A stretch of 64,000 bases of DNA, from positions 1-64,000 of the forward strand of contig JBAMJV010007224.1 in the NCBI GenBank assembly GCA_037951105.1, written 5' to 3'. The notes under the pieces were generated by a model. The model saw only the letters and a list, made by a program, of their open reading frames with translations. It was not told the DNA's origin and did no database searches. This DNA comes from Echinarachnius parma. Taxonomy: Eukaryota; Echinodermata; Echinoidea; Clypeasteroida; Echinarachniidae. The translations under genes were made by a program, and so were the position numbers. Positions 54,201 to 64,000 of the stretch are shown piece after piece (the first letter of the stretch is position 1; the number at the start of each line of letters is the position of its first letter).

Positions 54201-57200
54201 GATATTAGCTTGAATATACCCAACATAGTGGCTGTTTCCTAACTCACATTTACGATGTAATGTGCACCGATACTCATGTTCATATTCCAAATAGAAGTGA
54301 TAGGTTTCAAAGTACCTCTAGGTACGATAAATTTGGAGAAATAATAATGAACATTATCATTTTTCTTTAAATAATATATATATGTAACTTCACATTTCCA
54401 CATTTCTGAAAACCCAAATTCTGGTAAATATTGGGGTAATTTAATTTGTTCCAAAGCCCCCCCCCCCCCCCTCCCTTATATAGCGGATAAGCAGCTCTCA
54501 AAAATTGTATGTATCTTCTGTTTTTTTTTACTTGGTAACTGTGATCTCACCTTCTTATGAACTTTAGCAGTAACCTTGGTGTCAAAGTTGCCCACCACCG
54601 TGATGCTCTCTCGCTTGTACTCCTGGATCAACTCCACTACCTGATCAGAAGAAAAAAAGTAATTAGAAATATCACTAAATGTAATTTAAGAAATCTTGAT
54701 ACCATAATTCAGAAAATGTATCCTTCTGTCATAAATATATATTAAGTAAGCACACTAATGATTCTCAATTGTGCATATAAACATGTAAGAAAGATAAAAC
54801 ATTTCTGTACACATATTTTCTTTTACATACCAAGTCTGTTTAGGAAAAATGTAAACAAAAATGGTCATGTGTCGTAAGATCGCATGCTGATTTGGGCTTC
54901 TGTGGGACAATATAAATTTGAGAGCAAATATTTTCTGAAGAACTCCCCCTATCCTATCAAAAGTATACATTCAGAAAATGTATCCTTCTGTCATGAATAT
55001 AGTATATTAAGTGAACACACTAATGATACATAATAGTGCATGTAAAAAAGATAAAACATTTCTGTGCACAAGAATATAATATATATATATATTTTTTTTT
55101 TTTACATAAGTAAACAAAAATTATGTAAAAATTTGTTTGCAGAAAATTATAATTTGGGTGTATTGATTGATGATATTCCCTTCAAACCCTTCCCAGCAAA
55201 TATCTAATTGTATGGCGTACACTCATGCCTTACTCACTTACCCTCTCTATGAGCTCATTATCATTCCTCTTGATGTCCAGGTTGATAGGGAAGTCTTTAT
55301 ATTCCTCAAAGACCTCCCGCAACAGGGGTATTCTCCTATCAGTCGAAGCAGATGTGCATTTTGAATCTGTAATAATAATAATATATACATATTTATATAG
55401 CGCTTCATACTGATGTTTCGAAGCGCATTTCAAACGGAAAATAATTCAACTTATACGGTGTGCGCCTGGAAAAAATATATCACTCAGATTCTCTATACTT
55501 GTGGGTTACAAAATTACACAAAATCACACAAAACTACACAGAATATATATACACATCAAATAATATTCAAAACACATCACATATTAATTCAAACCATGAG
55601 ATCAAAATAAAGAATACTATTAAGAGCAAATAACATACAAATTGAATTGAAGACAATGAAGAGTATAATTGAACTCATTGAACACTAGTTGATTTTGATA
55701 TTTTATAACGTGCATTATCCATAGAACCCATTTTTGTAAGCAATTGTAATGGTATCAAAAAGCTTAATATTGGAGAAAGTATCTGCTTTATTGATGCAAA
55801 TATTACTAAATTAAACATAATCATACAACACCATTTCTGACATGGTATAAACTACACAAGAGGATAAACTTAACTTCTTGATTGGCTAACAAAAATATTT
55901 ATAAGAGAGGCCTTTGATTATATTTACCACTTGTAAAGGTGACTCTCAAATCTCTCTGCACTTCGGGTAACTCCTAAAAAATCAATGTAAAAATGTTTTA
56001 AAAACAATAGTTAGAATGTCTACAGGTATATTCATTCAATGTAAATATGGGTATTTACTGGACTTGTGGGGGCAATGTACCCCAAATTGTACATTGTCAC
56101 TGTCAAAGAATGTTATATATATCAGCGATTAAATGTTTCAAACTTTTTTTTTTCTTCTCAATAGTGGATTGAAAATCATACTAAACTCCACTAAGATTTT
56201 ACTTTAGGTAAGTAGAATTCAGATTTCTCTCCTTTTTCTCACTAGACGAAGAAATACCTTGCTACATGCAGAGTAACATTGATGGGTGAGTACTTGTTTT
56301 TATTGTGTATTATAGGGTATACAATACAATTACAGCCTAAACGGGGTAATTAAGCAACAAATACCTCATAGTCTAAGTCTCGAACAAGCATATCCTTCCC
56401 AGTGGCCCTGTGCAGATGATCGTCATGTGACACTACCACCTGATTATCCTTGGTCAGCTGACAGTCTATCTCCAACATCTCCATGCCGGTGTCACGGGCA
56501 CTGAGAGAATAACACAGAGAAAATTAATTAATTTTTCTGGGGGGGGGGGGAATTACAGTACATAGTATTCATATCAGTCTTGCCTACCTGGAATAAAGCT
56601 GGTTTGGACCAATCAAGGTTAGAGGATAATATGCTTTAAAACTTCATTGTGAGCCCTGCATGTTACCAAGCAAAATGTGAGAATGATTACAGAGTTCATA
56701 CAGTTATTTTCAAGACTTGTTCCATGAATTTCCATGAGGTTTACAGGAAGAATTCCATGACTTTCCGTGACATTTTTTACTACATAAATTATACAGAAAC
56801 AAAATTATTTGACTTTTTCAGTCTTTTTTTGACAAAATAAGTTCTAACAAAATTATTTGTATTTCAGTGCTAAAGAAATGCAGACAAAATGAAATTCCGT
56901 TCTGACTTTCCATGACATTTCATGTCCCATCCCATCATTTTACAATTTTTCAAGGCATAGAAAGTTAGAAACCCAGACCCAAAGTCCATGACCTCAGTTT
57001 TTCAGGCTCTGTACGAACCCTGTCATATATAAAGAGGAAATAAGCATAGTCACAACTAGTGTATAAACATTTTGGATCCAGGGCTTACAAATTGTAATAT
57101 AACTGTAATTTGTTTAATAAACACAGAACAATAACTATACTGAAGTATATAACTAGTGAAATTCATATCAAATGTAAAACAAGAACATTACCAAGCATAG

Positions 57201-59459
57201 AATAAAACAGAACCATTATCCAATACTCAAGATGAACTTCAGTGGCTTGGCATGGTTCACCTTGGTTTTTTTTTTTTGGGGGGGGGGGGGGAGTGGGGAG
57301 TGGTACTGGTAGAATGATTGGGAGGCTTACTCTAGATGTTCTTCTTTATTTTTGTATAGAACTTTTACCCTCATATTTATTATTGTTTTTGTCATCATTA
57401 GGGGACACGTGCCATCTGTGTTCCCGCCTGCTACTCCAAAGTGATATAATGAAGAGATGGAGAAGTTTTTTTAGAGTTGTTTTTACAGGATATCCTGTAA
57501 AAACAACTCTCAAGCCTCAAGGCCAAGTTTTACTAACCAGGAAAGAACCTTAAAATGTACAGGTTAATATTAGTTTCATTTTACAAATGACAAATATGTT
57601 TTAGCGAGGCAAGATGATCGATGTTTATAGCAATAACAAGGATGGAGAGGATCTATTTGTTTAGATCATGTTGTTAAGATTATTTAAAACTTCTCCATGT
57701 CTTCATTATATCACTTTGCATAGAGATGTTTCCTCTGGATCTTTAGTAATGCATAATTCTGATACTATCACTGCCTGACAAAGTAGTGAATATATCATAT
57801 ATTCAAGAGTCTGGACAAATAAAGAAAAATGGAATTTACATACTACAGTATTTATGAAGGACATTATATAATTATAAAGCAAATATAAATGACCATTTAG
57901 TGTGTGATGTATACTTACTGCTTGAAAGCTGTTAAAGTGTTTTCATAATTTTCTCCGGCCCCTGGTGAATGCAAATGGTAAAGAAAAATATGACAAATAA
58001 AAATGTTCATGAATTATTTGTACACAACTTTCAAGTATATATCCAAGGTCAAATACAAATTCTCCCTCTCATCTTACATCAATAAATTATCATTTATGAT
58101 CATCATGAAATCACATATTGCTGAGATTCACACAGAAACACACGGAAAGCATTGATCATGCGAGTTAGCCAACGCCAACACAGTATTTTTACAGTATACT
58201 TTTGTATAGTCATGTCAGCTATTAGATCGACAAATCTATCGCTTTCATGGCCTTTTTGACATTATTATTGTTATTTTCACTGTCGGCATTCTAGCGATAG
58301 ACGCTACTGATACACTGTGCCTTGCGCAGTAAGAACACCGTAGCTCCGCAGTAAAAGTTACTTGCGGAAAATCTTTTTTTTTTTGCACATAAAACACCAC
58401 ATTCTCACACTTTGAGCGACATTTGTAGCCCTATCAATACATTTAGGGCTGCTATAATACTTTAACTCACCGATACATGTCATTCTATAATTACGGCGAA
58501 TTGTGAGATTTTCCACAATTTTCCATGCCTCTTCTTCGGTCTTTCGCGGTACTTTTTGTTCAAACTGCAAAAAAAATATATATAACGTGCATCCGTATGC
58601 GCGAACACTTTTTCAGAAACTTAGACAGCTAGGTACGGTACAGCGCGCGCGCCGCAAAGCTGCTATAACTTGGCGCGCCCAAGTTCTGCATGGAAAATTG
58701 TGGAAAATCTCACAATTCGCCGTAATTATAGAATGACATGTATAGCGACACACGATATCGGTGAGTTAAAGTATTATAGCAGCCCTAAATGTATTGATAG
58801 GGCTACAAATGTCGCTCAAAGTGTGAGAATGTGGTGTTTTATGTGCAAAAAAAAATGATTTTCCGTAAGTAACTTTTACTGCGGAGCTACGGTGTTCTTA
58901 CTGCGCAAGGCACAGTGTATCAGTAGCGTCTATCGCTAGAATGCCGACAGTGAAAATAACAATAATAATGTCAAAAAGGCCATGAAAGCGATAGATTTGT
59001 CGATCTAGTCAGCTATAATTATACTCTTCTGTCTTCATTTATAATATTTGTGACATTATATGCCTCGAAAAGATGAGGTGGTACAATAAATATGATCATT
59101 TAATATTTACTGCTATGATATTTGGGCATATACAATAGAATGCACAGAACTGTTCAGTAATCTCAAACCAAGCCTGCCTCAATATCGGGACATATATATG
59201 GTTTCGAAATCACCGGCTTCAGCTCAATGAGCAACGGGTTAATACCGGCATTGTACGGGGACGTTCCCCGTATGTAGTGAGGTACCAGCCCGTTGAAATT
59301 ATGATGCAGCGACTTACCTCCTCTGTGAGCGATAAGCCTCGCTTTTATCGCCGATTTCTTCTTCCGATGGATGATCGTGGGAAATCTGAATAGGACGGCT
59401 GACATCAAAACATATCCTCCAAAAAGGGACAGAGGAAGAGCAATGGCTAAAGTGCTCAT
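51216..59459 (-). CDS. GDPD1: GDPD-b: GDPD1/3-like glycerophosphodiester phosphodiesterase (lysophospholipase D)
   Basis: Nine minus-strand exons join in phase to 328 residues (human GDPD1 is about 314): 59459-59318, 57961-57919, 56500-56365, 55973-55928, 55366-55242, 54640-54551, 53806-53670, 53168-53060, 51374-51216. The N-terminal membrane segment is SLFGGYVLMSAVLFRFP. Catalytic and metal motifs are IAHRG (residues about 43-47), MLEIDC, VVVSHDDHL and INLDIKRND; a second hydrophobic segment (IFKLILLMYTGLLPFIPL) and WVLNSEREWERAISLGVDG then IMTDYPTKL follow, all as in GDE4/GDE7. These enzymes release lysophosphatidic acid or N-acylethanolamines from lysophospholipids in membranes. The nine-exon structure is the same as GDPD-a, with identical lengths for exons 2, 4, 5, 6 and 7, so the two arose by tandem gene duplication. 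Exons 7 and 9 have extra decayed copies. Confidence 0.93.
51686..52785. mobile_element. 1.1-kb CGCGAA-rich TIR element, same family as 3829-4027
   Basis: The left end TACTGTATAAGCTGTTAATT and right end GCGTATACAGTA match the ends of the 199-bp element. The outer 100 bases on each side are CGCGAA-rich and homologous to it. The central 900 bases are unique to this copy and contain a 113-codon open stretch (52107-52448) with no recognisable family. It lies in the last intron of GDPD-b. Confidence 0.7.
53901..54220 (-). pseudogene. Two decayed copies of GDPD-b exon 7
   Basis: On the minus strand, about 54026-53901 retains the acceptor and APEIPLIFGLSRIFKLILL, but then has an in-frame break and no usable donor. 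About 54220-54134 retains only scattered similarity around the PFIPL segment. Intron sequence (TTTGCACTGTATGTT) is duplicated with them, giving a repeat unit of roughly 220 bases. Confidence 0.75.
57437..57718. repeat. Inverted repeat containing a perfect 38-bp palindrome
   Basis: AAAGTGATATAATGAAGA (57438 on) pairs with TCTTCATTATATCACTTT-like sequence ending at 57718. Near the left arm, 57473-57510 is a perfect palindrome centred on GGATATCC. This is a small fold-back element in intron 1 of GDPD-b. Confidence 0.75.
58223..59007. mobile_element. 785-bp fold-back element with 9-bp target duplication
   Basis: The ends are TAGATCGACAAATCTATCGC and its complement ending GTCGATCTA. Arms of about 330 bases pair almost perfectly around a GC-rich loop at 58555-58675. 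The direct repeat GTCAGCTAT flanks it at 58214-58222 and 59008-59016. A 9-base duplication with very long inverted repeats is typical of Foldback/Mutator-type elements. Mirror-image open stretches in the two arms are not genes. Confidence 0.92.
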
Positions 59460-60469
59460 CTTGAAAATTCAATCCGTATTTCAACCTCAGCTATAACGTG
59501 CACTGCACCCGCACTGCACCCCTTACGTAATTTATTAGTCCGAAAAATCAGCCAATGTTTCGAGGGTTCTTTGACTATTATTTTTGTTTCAATTCTAGTA
59601 TGACGTTTTAATATCAAAGGACCCCTCCAGAACAAGATGGATTTTTCTGTCTAGTAATTTGTATACCTCGCCTCAGATGTGATCGTTCGCGATCGATTAT
59701 CACCTGCATATCAAAATGACTTGCAATTTTGTATATCATTTCCACATGCAGTTTCGTTGTATTATTTCCTGATTATTGCATAGTGAAATGACTTTGCATT
59801 ATTCATCGACATATTTTTCATATTACATCATTTCTAAATATGATGTGGTATAATAGAGGCCTTTGGGGGCGTTTGATATATCTCTGGGGTTATCTCCCTA
59901 ATAATTAAAAGAACCAATTTTTACTAATCTGATAATATTATTTTGACTTTGAGGGGATGAAAAAGAGGAAACCCGGAATTATCACTGTTGCAGTGCTTAG
60001 TTGCGCCTAAAACTAGGGGCTATAAAAAGGACCCTGAGGGGGCCCTAATCGCAATGCTGGTGATGCCAGTAACTCATCAACTCACTAGGGAACTTTACAG
60101 CTGAAGGGATGTGAATAATGCGTGAACAATGGAGAGCTATAATAGAATAGTGACCCTTCTATGACAAGTTGACCCCTATGAATAATGACCATTATGCAGG
60201 CAGCGAAAGGTATAGGTATATTATAAAAATATTTAATTTTACATCCCAGTCCATTATCAGGGGTATCAGCCAGGCGGCCATCTAGCACAGGTTCAAGGGG
60301 CGGAGCCCCTGGAAGCTTTTAGATTATTTGAGCTATCAAAAAAAAAATCTAGTCATAACCAGCATGCAACAAGAAAAACAAACGCATAGTTAGATCATTG
60401 CAGGAAGGCGGGAGGGGCTCTGTCCCATGACCCCCCCCCCCTCCCCTCGCTACGCCACTGCAGCCTATA

Positions 60470-61087
60470 CAGGGTGGCCCACAAATAACGGAACGGGGTA
60501 CTTGCCATACTAGAGACTCATGATGCCCGCCATACTGCATCGAGTAACGATCAACCGTGCGCCATTGTGAGTGTGCGTTCAGCTGTGCATAGAGAAGAAG
60601 GGATACTAACAATGGCGCACGCATTGAACGCGTAGAGTTATATATAACTCTATGATTAAATAATAATAATAATACAATGTATATAGCTTTTATATAGCGC
60701 CATCTATCTAGTTGCCTATTCAGAGGCGCATTATTACCCTTGGTCATCAGGTACAGTTCAAACCCGCACAATTATCTTGTGCACCATCTCAACTCCCAGG
60801 GGAGCATACTAGCCCAAGCTGCCCAACGGGCGCTGAAGGCTAATTATCACCCGACCAAGTACCCATTTATACTCCTGGGTAGAGAGCAGCAATGTGGATT
60901 AATTGTCTTGCTGAAGGACAAACGGAGTAGGCAGGGTTCGAACTCGGGATCTCGAGATCAGAAAGCGCACGCTCTACCGATCTTGCCACACCACGTCCCC
61001 ATGCTTGAACGTTACCAGTGGCTATGACGGGCATCATGTGTCTTCATTATAGCAAGCACCCCGTTCCGTTATTTCTGGGCCACCCTG
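60470..61087. mobile_element. Mariner-type MITE with CAGGGTGGCCC ends, carrying a nested SINE
   Basis: CAGGGTGGCCCACAAATAAC at the left pairs with GTTATTTCTGGGCCACCCTG at the right, flanked by TA. The element is split by the SINE at 60656-61000. Confidence 0.85.
60656..61000 (-). mobile_element. tRNA-derived SINE inside the MITE
   Basis: Read on the minus strand, the head is tRNA-like: GTGTGGCAAGATCGGTAGAG resembles an A box region and GAGTTCGAACCCTGCC is a B box. A body of about 250 bases follows, then GCGCTATATAAAAGC and an (ATT)n tail. The head does not fold as a full tRNA, so it is a SINE and not a tRNA gene. It would be transcribed by RNA polymerase III. Confidence 0.82.
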
Positions 61088-61415
61088 TATACTGCATGCT
61101 GCAAATAACATGATTAATTTGATGTTTGATTTGTAACTGCAGGTTCTCACAAGCTATATAGGCCTAGTATATAACCTTCTTTGCTTTCAACACATAGACA
61201 TAGCAGATGATCATTCTCTTACACAATGTGTAACTCTCCGTTTTGAAGTAATGGAAAAGTAGGCCTATGTAAACAATGATCACTTGACCTTATCTGTATT
61301 ATCTTTTTCATTACTTTTTTCTTTACCTTTTTTCAGTTTGATTATATATAATTTACAGTGTTGTTTGTATCAGTCAAATTTGTTCATTGTGTTCTATTTT
61401 ATTGTAAGCAGGAAC

Positions 61416-61656
61416 CAGTGGCGGATCTAGGGGGGGGGGGGATTTAGGGGGTTTAACCTCCCCCCCCCCCCCCCCTTGGGCTGCCAAGTGAAAATGTATC
61501 AGTGAAAAAAGTGAAAAAAAGTGAAAAAAAATCACTTACGGGGGTTCAAAATAGCAACAAAAATTCGCCGGTTCGCGGCTCATGGACGATGCTCCGCATC
61601 GTCATTGGGTCAACCCCCCCCCCCCCCCCTTAGCAAAAAGCTAGATCCGCCCCTGG
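61416..61656. mobile_element. CAGTGGCGGATCTAG element with G and C runs
   Basis: CAGTGGCGGATCTAG with a G run at the left pairs with CTAGATCCGCCCCTG behind a C run at the right. A second C run lies at about 61461-61475. MITEs with this end are common in many animals. Confidence 0.75.
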
Positions 61657-62279
61657 GAACCCTTGGATGGGACCATTTTTTTGTATTATTGAAAGGGCCA
61701 CCCCGTTGAAATAAAACGTTAATAAAATATACATTAAAAAGTGAAAAACAAAATTGAAATATAAAGAAATATATCTGACATGAGATATACTGTTTATTAT
61801 GAACAAGATATGGAGAAAGGATTGTACAACTACACAAACTAAACATAAACTAAGGAATTCCATGATCTGACATTTTTTCTCTCGATTTGACCAACCCCTT
61901 AAATCTTAAAATTTGTGACTGATAATTTGAAACAATGTGTAAAAGCCTGCTTTTTATTTTGCATGGGAACGTACTTGCAAAAGGAGTACAATTAAAAAGG
62001 GCACCATTTAGGCAAAACATGCATGTCCTTTGGGGGCAATATTATGATGTATTTTTTTATTTTGTTTGTTGGGTAACATCATAGATAAAGAAGAATTTGA
62101 TTCGGCAAAAGCCCCCCACCCCCACCCGCTTCGTACCCCGGCCCGTCGATCGCCCCCTCCGATCCGATCCCTAGCTAGCGCCACTGAGCGCGCGCGCGCC
62201 GTAATTTGCATATGCAAAGACTGTAGAATTGTACAGTGGTCGGTCCTTTCCATTAAGCGTCTTTGATATATACGATGCC

Positions 62280-63013
62280 GTGTCTTAACTTCGCGCACGA
62301 AAATTTAGGATTTTTTCAAAGTGGCTTAGGATCAAGAAAATTACAGTAATCTCAATGAAACAATAATAAATTACCCCTCAAATTCTGAGGATTCGATTTA
62401 TCTTGAACAATTTCATTTAAACTCACAATTCGTGGTGTTAATGACCCGATTCCGTGACTATGTCATATCAGCAAGAGCTTCTTCACCGAGTACGGTAGTC
62501 TCCATACTTCGCGCATAATACATAGGGCACCCTGCCATTGACTTAACACGTATCCCGTGTAGCAAACCGTAACACGCATTTCAATGGCAGTGTGATGATG
62601 CAAACATTTTGTGCGCATTAGCATCTTAGCACGCGCAGCGTTGTCAAGCTATCTACGGAGATTGCGCGATCCGAAAGTAAATTTGATGGGTAGGTCGAAT
62701 AAAGGAGCATTTTGCGCAGCCTTTCGATGACAACAAATATGTTCTACTGGAACGATTTCCGTCTAATTTGCGTGATACTTCCTCCTCTATAATTTTGTTG
62801 GAACACCAAAGTTGTGATTTACAAAAAAAGACCACAAAAAGTAAGTATTTCTTCAGAAATATTGCTCTTTATTGGCTAATTTTTTGGTTTATGAGTAATT
62901 GATGTGTGCTCTTTCAGTTGACATTGAAAATTTCCGTCGCCGTGTCCGTGTTCTAATTTTTGCGTATCTCGCCTATGATCCGCGAAGTTGGGATACGCGC
63001 GAAGTTAAGACAC
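62280..63013. mobile_element. TIR element GTGTCTTAACTTCGCGC upstream of MED21
   Basis: GTGTCTTAACTTCGCGC at 62280-62296 is the exact complement of GCGCGAAGTTAAGACAC at 62997-63013. The interior contains several CGCG-bearing segments and no recognised gene. Its right end is 93 bases before the MED21 start codon, so it probably overlaps the promoter or 5' untranslated region. Confidence 0.6.
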
Positions 63014-63106
63014 CTGTCCATATATATACCTATGCATGTTATTATGAATATTCATGAGGGGTATTCGTAGACGATCGACTTTCTCAACAAGAGGTGAACA
63101 TTCGCA

Positions 63107-63148
63107 ATGGCGGACCGTGTAACGCAACTTCAAGACGCCGTAAATCAG
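63107..63148 (+). CDS. MED21: Mediator subunit 21, first coding exon (gene continues past the window)
   Basis: The exon encodes MADRVTQLQDAVNQ and is followed by gtaaat. The human protein begins with nearly the same 13 residues, and its first coding exon also ends at about this residue as far as I recall. MED21 (SRB7) is a small helical subunit of the Mediator middle module that pairs with MED7 and links activators to RNA polymerase II. Only 14 codons are present, but the match is very specific. The upstream sequence contains a GC-richer stretch. The gene is divergent from GDPD-b with 3.6 kb between them. Confidence 0.88.
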
Positions 63149-63363
63149 GTAAATGTGTCTTTTTATAGATAGAAAATATTTTCCTTGAATTCAAGCGTTT
63201 CTATGTTCTGATTTGATCATTTTGTATCAATAATTATGACGTTTTGGGACCCAAAATTAATGTTTGATTTTTGTGTGGCCCCACATATTGTGTTTGATGT
63301 ATGAGAAGTTGCGGGACTGGAATTGTTGAGAGGGATATAGAAAGGTGCTGGGCAATTCCACCA

Positions 63364-63773
63364 TAACGGAATTACATTCAGAGACGTTTTTTGCTCATTA
63401 TTTCATTCCCTGCGCAATATTCTCATGACTTAAGTAAATTTGGATACTTATATAAGTTGCACGGGTAACCAGGCTACAACATGATAGGGAAATGGTTTTA
63501 TATCTTCCATGTGTTGTTGCACACTAGACCAATATGTGTGACCGTAACGGAATTACCGGAGAATGGAGTTTTTTTTTTGCTACAAGTTTGCGTTGAGTTT
63601 CTCTGAAATATAAGACACTTTGAAACTGATTTTATGTATTTTTTCTATCTTGATAATGTCAACTTCATTTTGGAACAAGTACGTGCATAAACAACACAAT
63701 GATAAGTTCACAAATTCACTTTTTTGAAAAAAGACCACTGTAACGGAATTACACAAATTTGTAACGGAATTAC
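63364..63773. repeat. Four dispersed copies of TAACGGAATTAC in MED21 intron 1
   Basis: Exact copies of the 12-mer start at 63364, 63545, 63741 and 63762, all on the plus strand and preceded by gt or at. The DNA between them is otherwise unlike. They may be ends of small repeats or a repeated regulatory site. Confidence 0.7.
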
Positions 63774-64000
63774 ATCTCTGAAAGTTACAAGGAAAACTCA
63801 ATTATTTTGCACTCAACTTTTCTTACATGCTAATGCAAACATCAAGGCTATCTAGCACTTGAATATAAACCATAATTTGACATATCTGTAAAGCAATTTT
63901 TGAACTTGTTATGTGTAAAATAAATGAAAATATGGCCAAAATACAAATAAGAGTGAAATTTGAAAAAAAATATTGCTAAAATCCAGCTTTATTTCGGTTT

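Noticed and set aside
58358-58858. Two similar small proteins in opposite orientation
   Set aside because: They are mirror images from the two arms of the fold-back element and contain no known family.
60900-61000. Possible tRNA gene
   Set aside because: A and B boxes are present but the cloverleaf does not close and a SINE body and (ATT)n tail follow; it is a SINE head.

Overview
The window is genomic DNA from a marine invertebrate animal. It is AT-rich, its genes are split by GT-AG introns, and it is crowded with short inverted-repeat DNA elements, non-LTR retrotransposons and homopolymer C runs. The host genes are ordinary metazoan ones: an ERK-type MAP kinase, WDR27, a diflavin reductase, two GDPD1/3-like phosphodiesterases and MED21. 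The repeat style, with fold-back elements, a CR1-like LINE carrying a PHD finger and a 2A-like peptide, and a tRNA-derived SINE, suggests a deuterostome such as an echinoderm, hemichordate or lancelet. That placement is inference; the species cannot be read from the sequence.

Layout. 1169-9816 (+): 3' half of an ERK1/2 MAP kinase gene, beginning at the DFG/TEY exon, with all three main exons accompanied by extra tandem copies. 9817-16779: ERK 3' region and a zone of nested DNA elements. 16780-21520 (-): WDR27, only two coding exons, 912 residues. 21938-36501 (+): a twelve-exon, 635-residue diflavin (FMN/FAD/NADPH) reductase with an N-terminal membrane anchor, head to head with WDR27. Its first intron holds a 4.4 kb LINE with an intact 1186-residue frame, inserted into the reverse transcriptase of an older, different LINE. 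38947-46334 (-) and 51216-59459 (-): two tandem GDPD1/3-like lysophospholipase D paralogs with the same nine-exon structure. The distal one looks intact; the proximal one has a frameshift and has lost a conserved metal-site motif. 63107 (+): first coding exon of MED21, which continues past the window.

The genes do not form a pathway. What unites the window is structural: four of the five multi-exon genes (ERK, the reductase and both GDPD paralogs) carry local tandem copies of individual exons, ranging from nearly intact, with splice acceptor and open frame, to strongly decayed. The best candidates for real alternative exons are two ERK C-terminal exons that each end in their own stop codon. 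Exon joins were checked by phase: WDR27 sums to 913 codons, the reductase to 636 and GDPD-b to 329, each including the stop. GDPD-a is out of frame.
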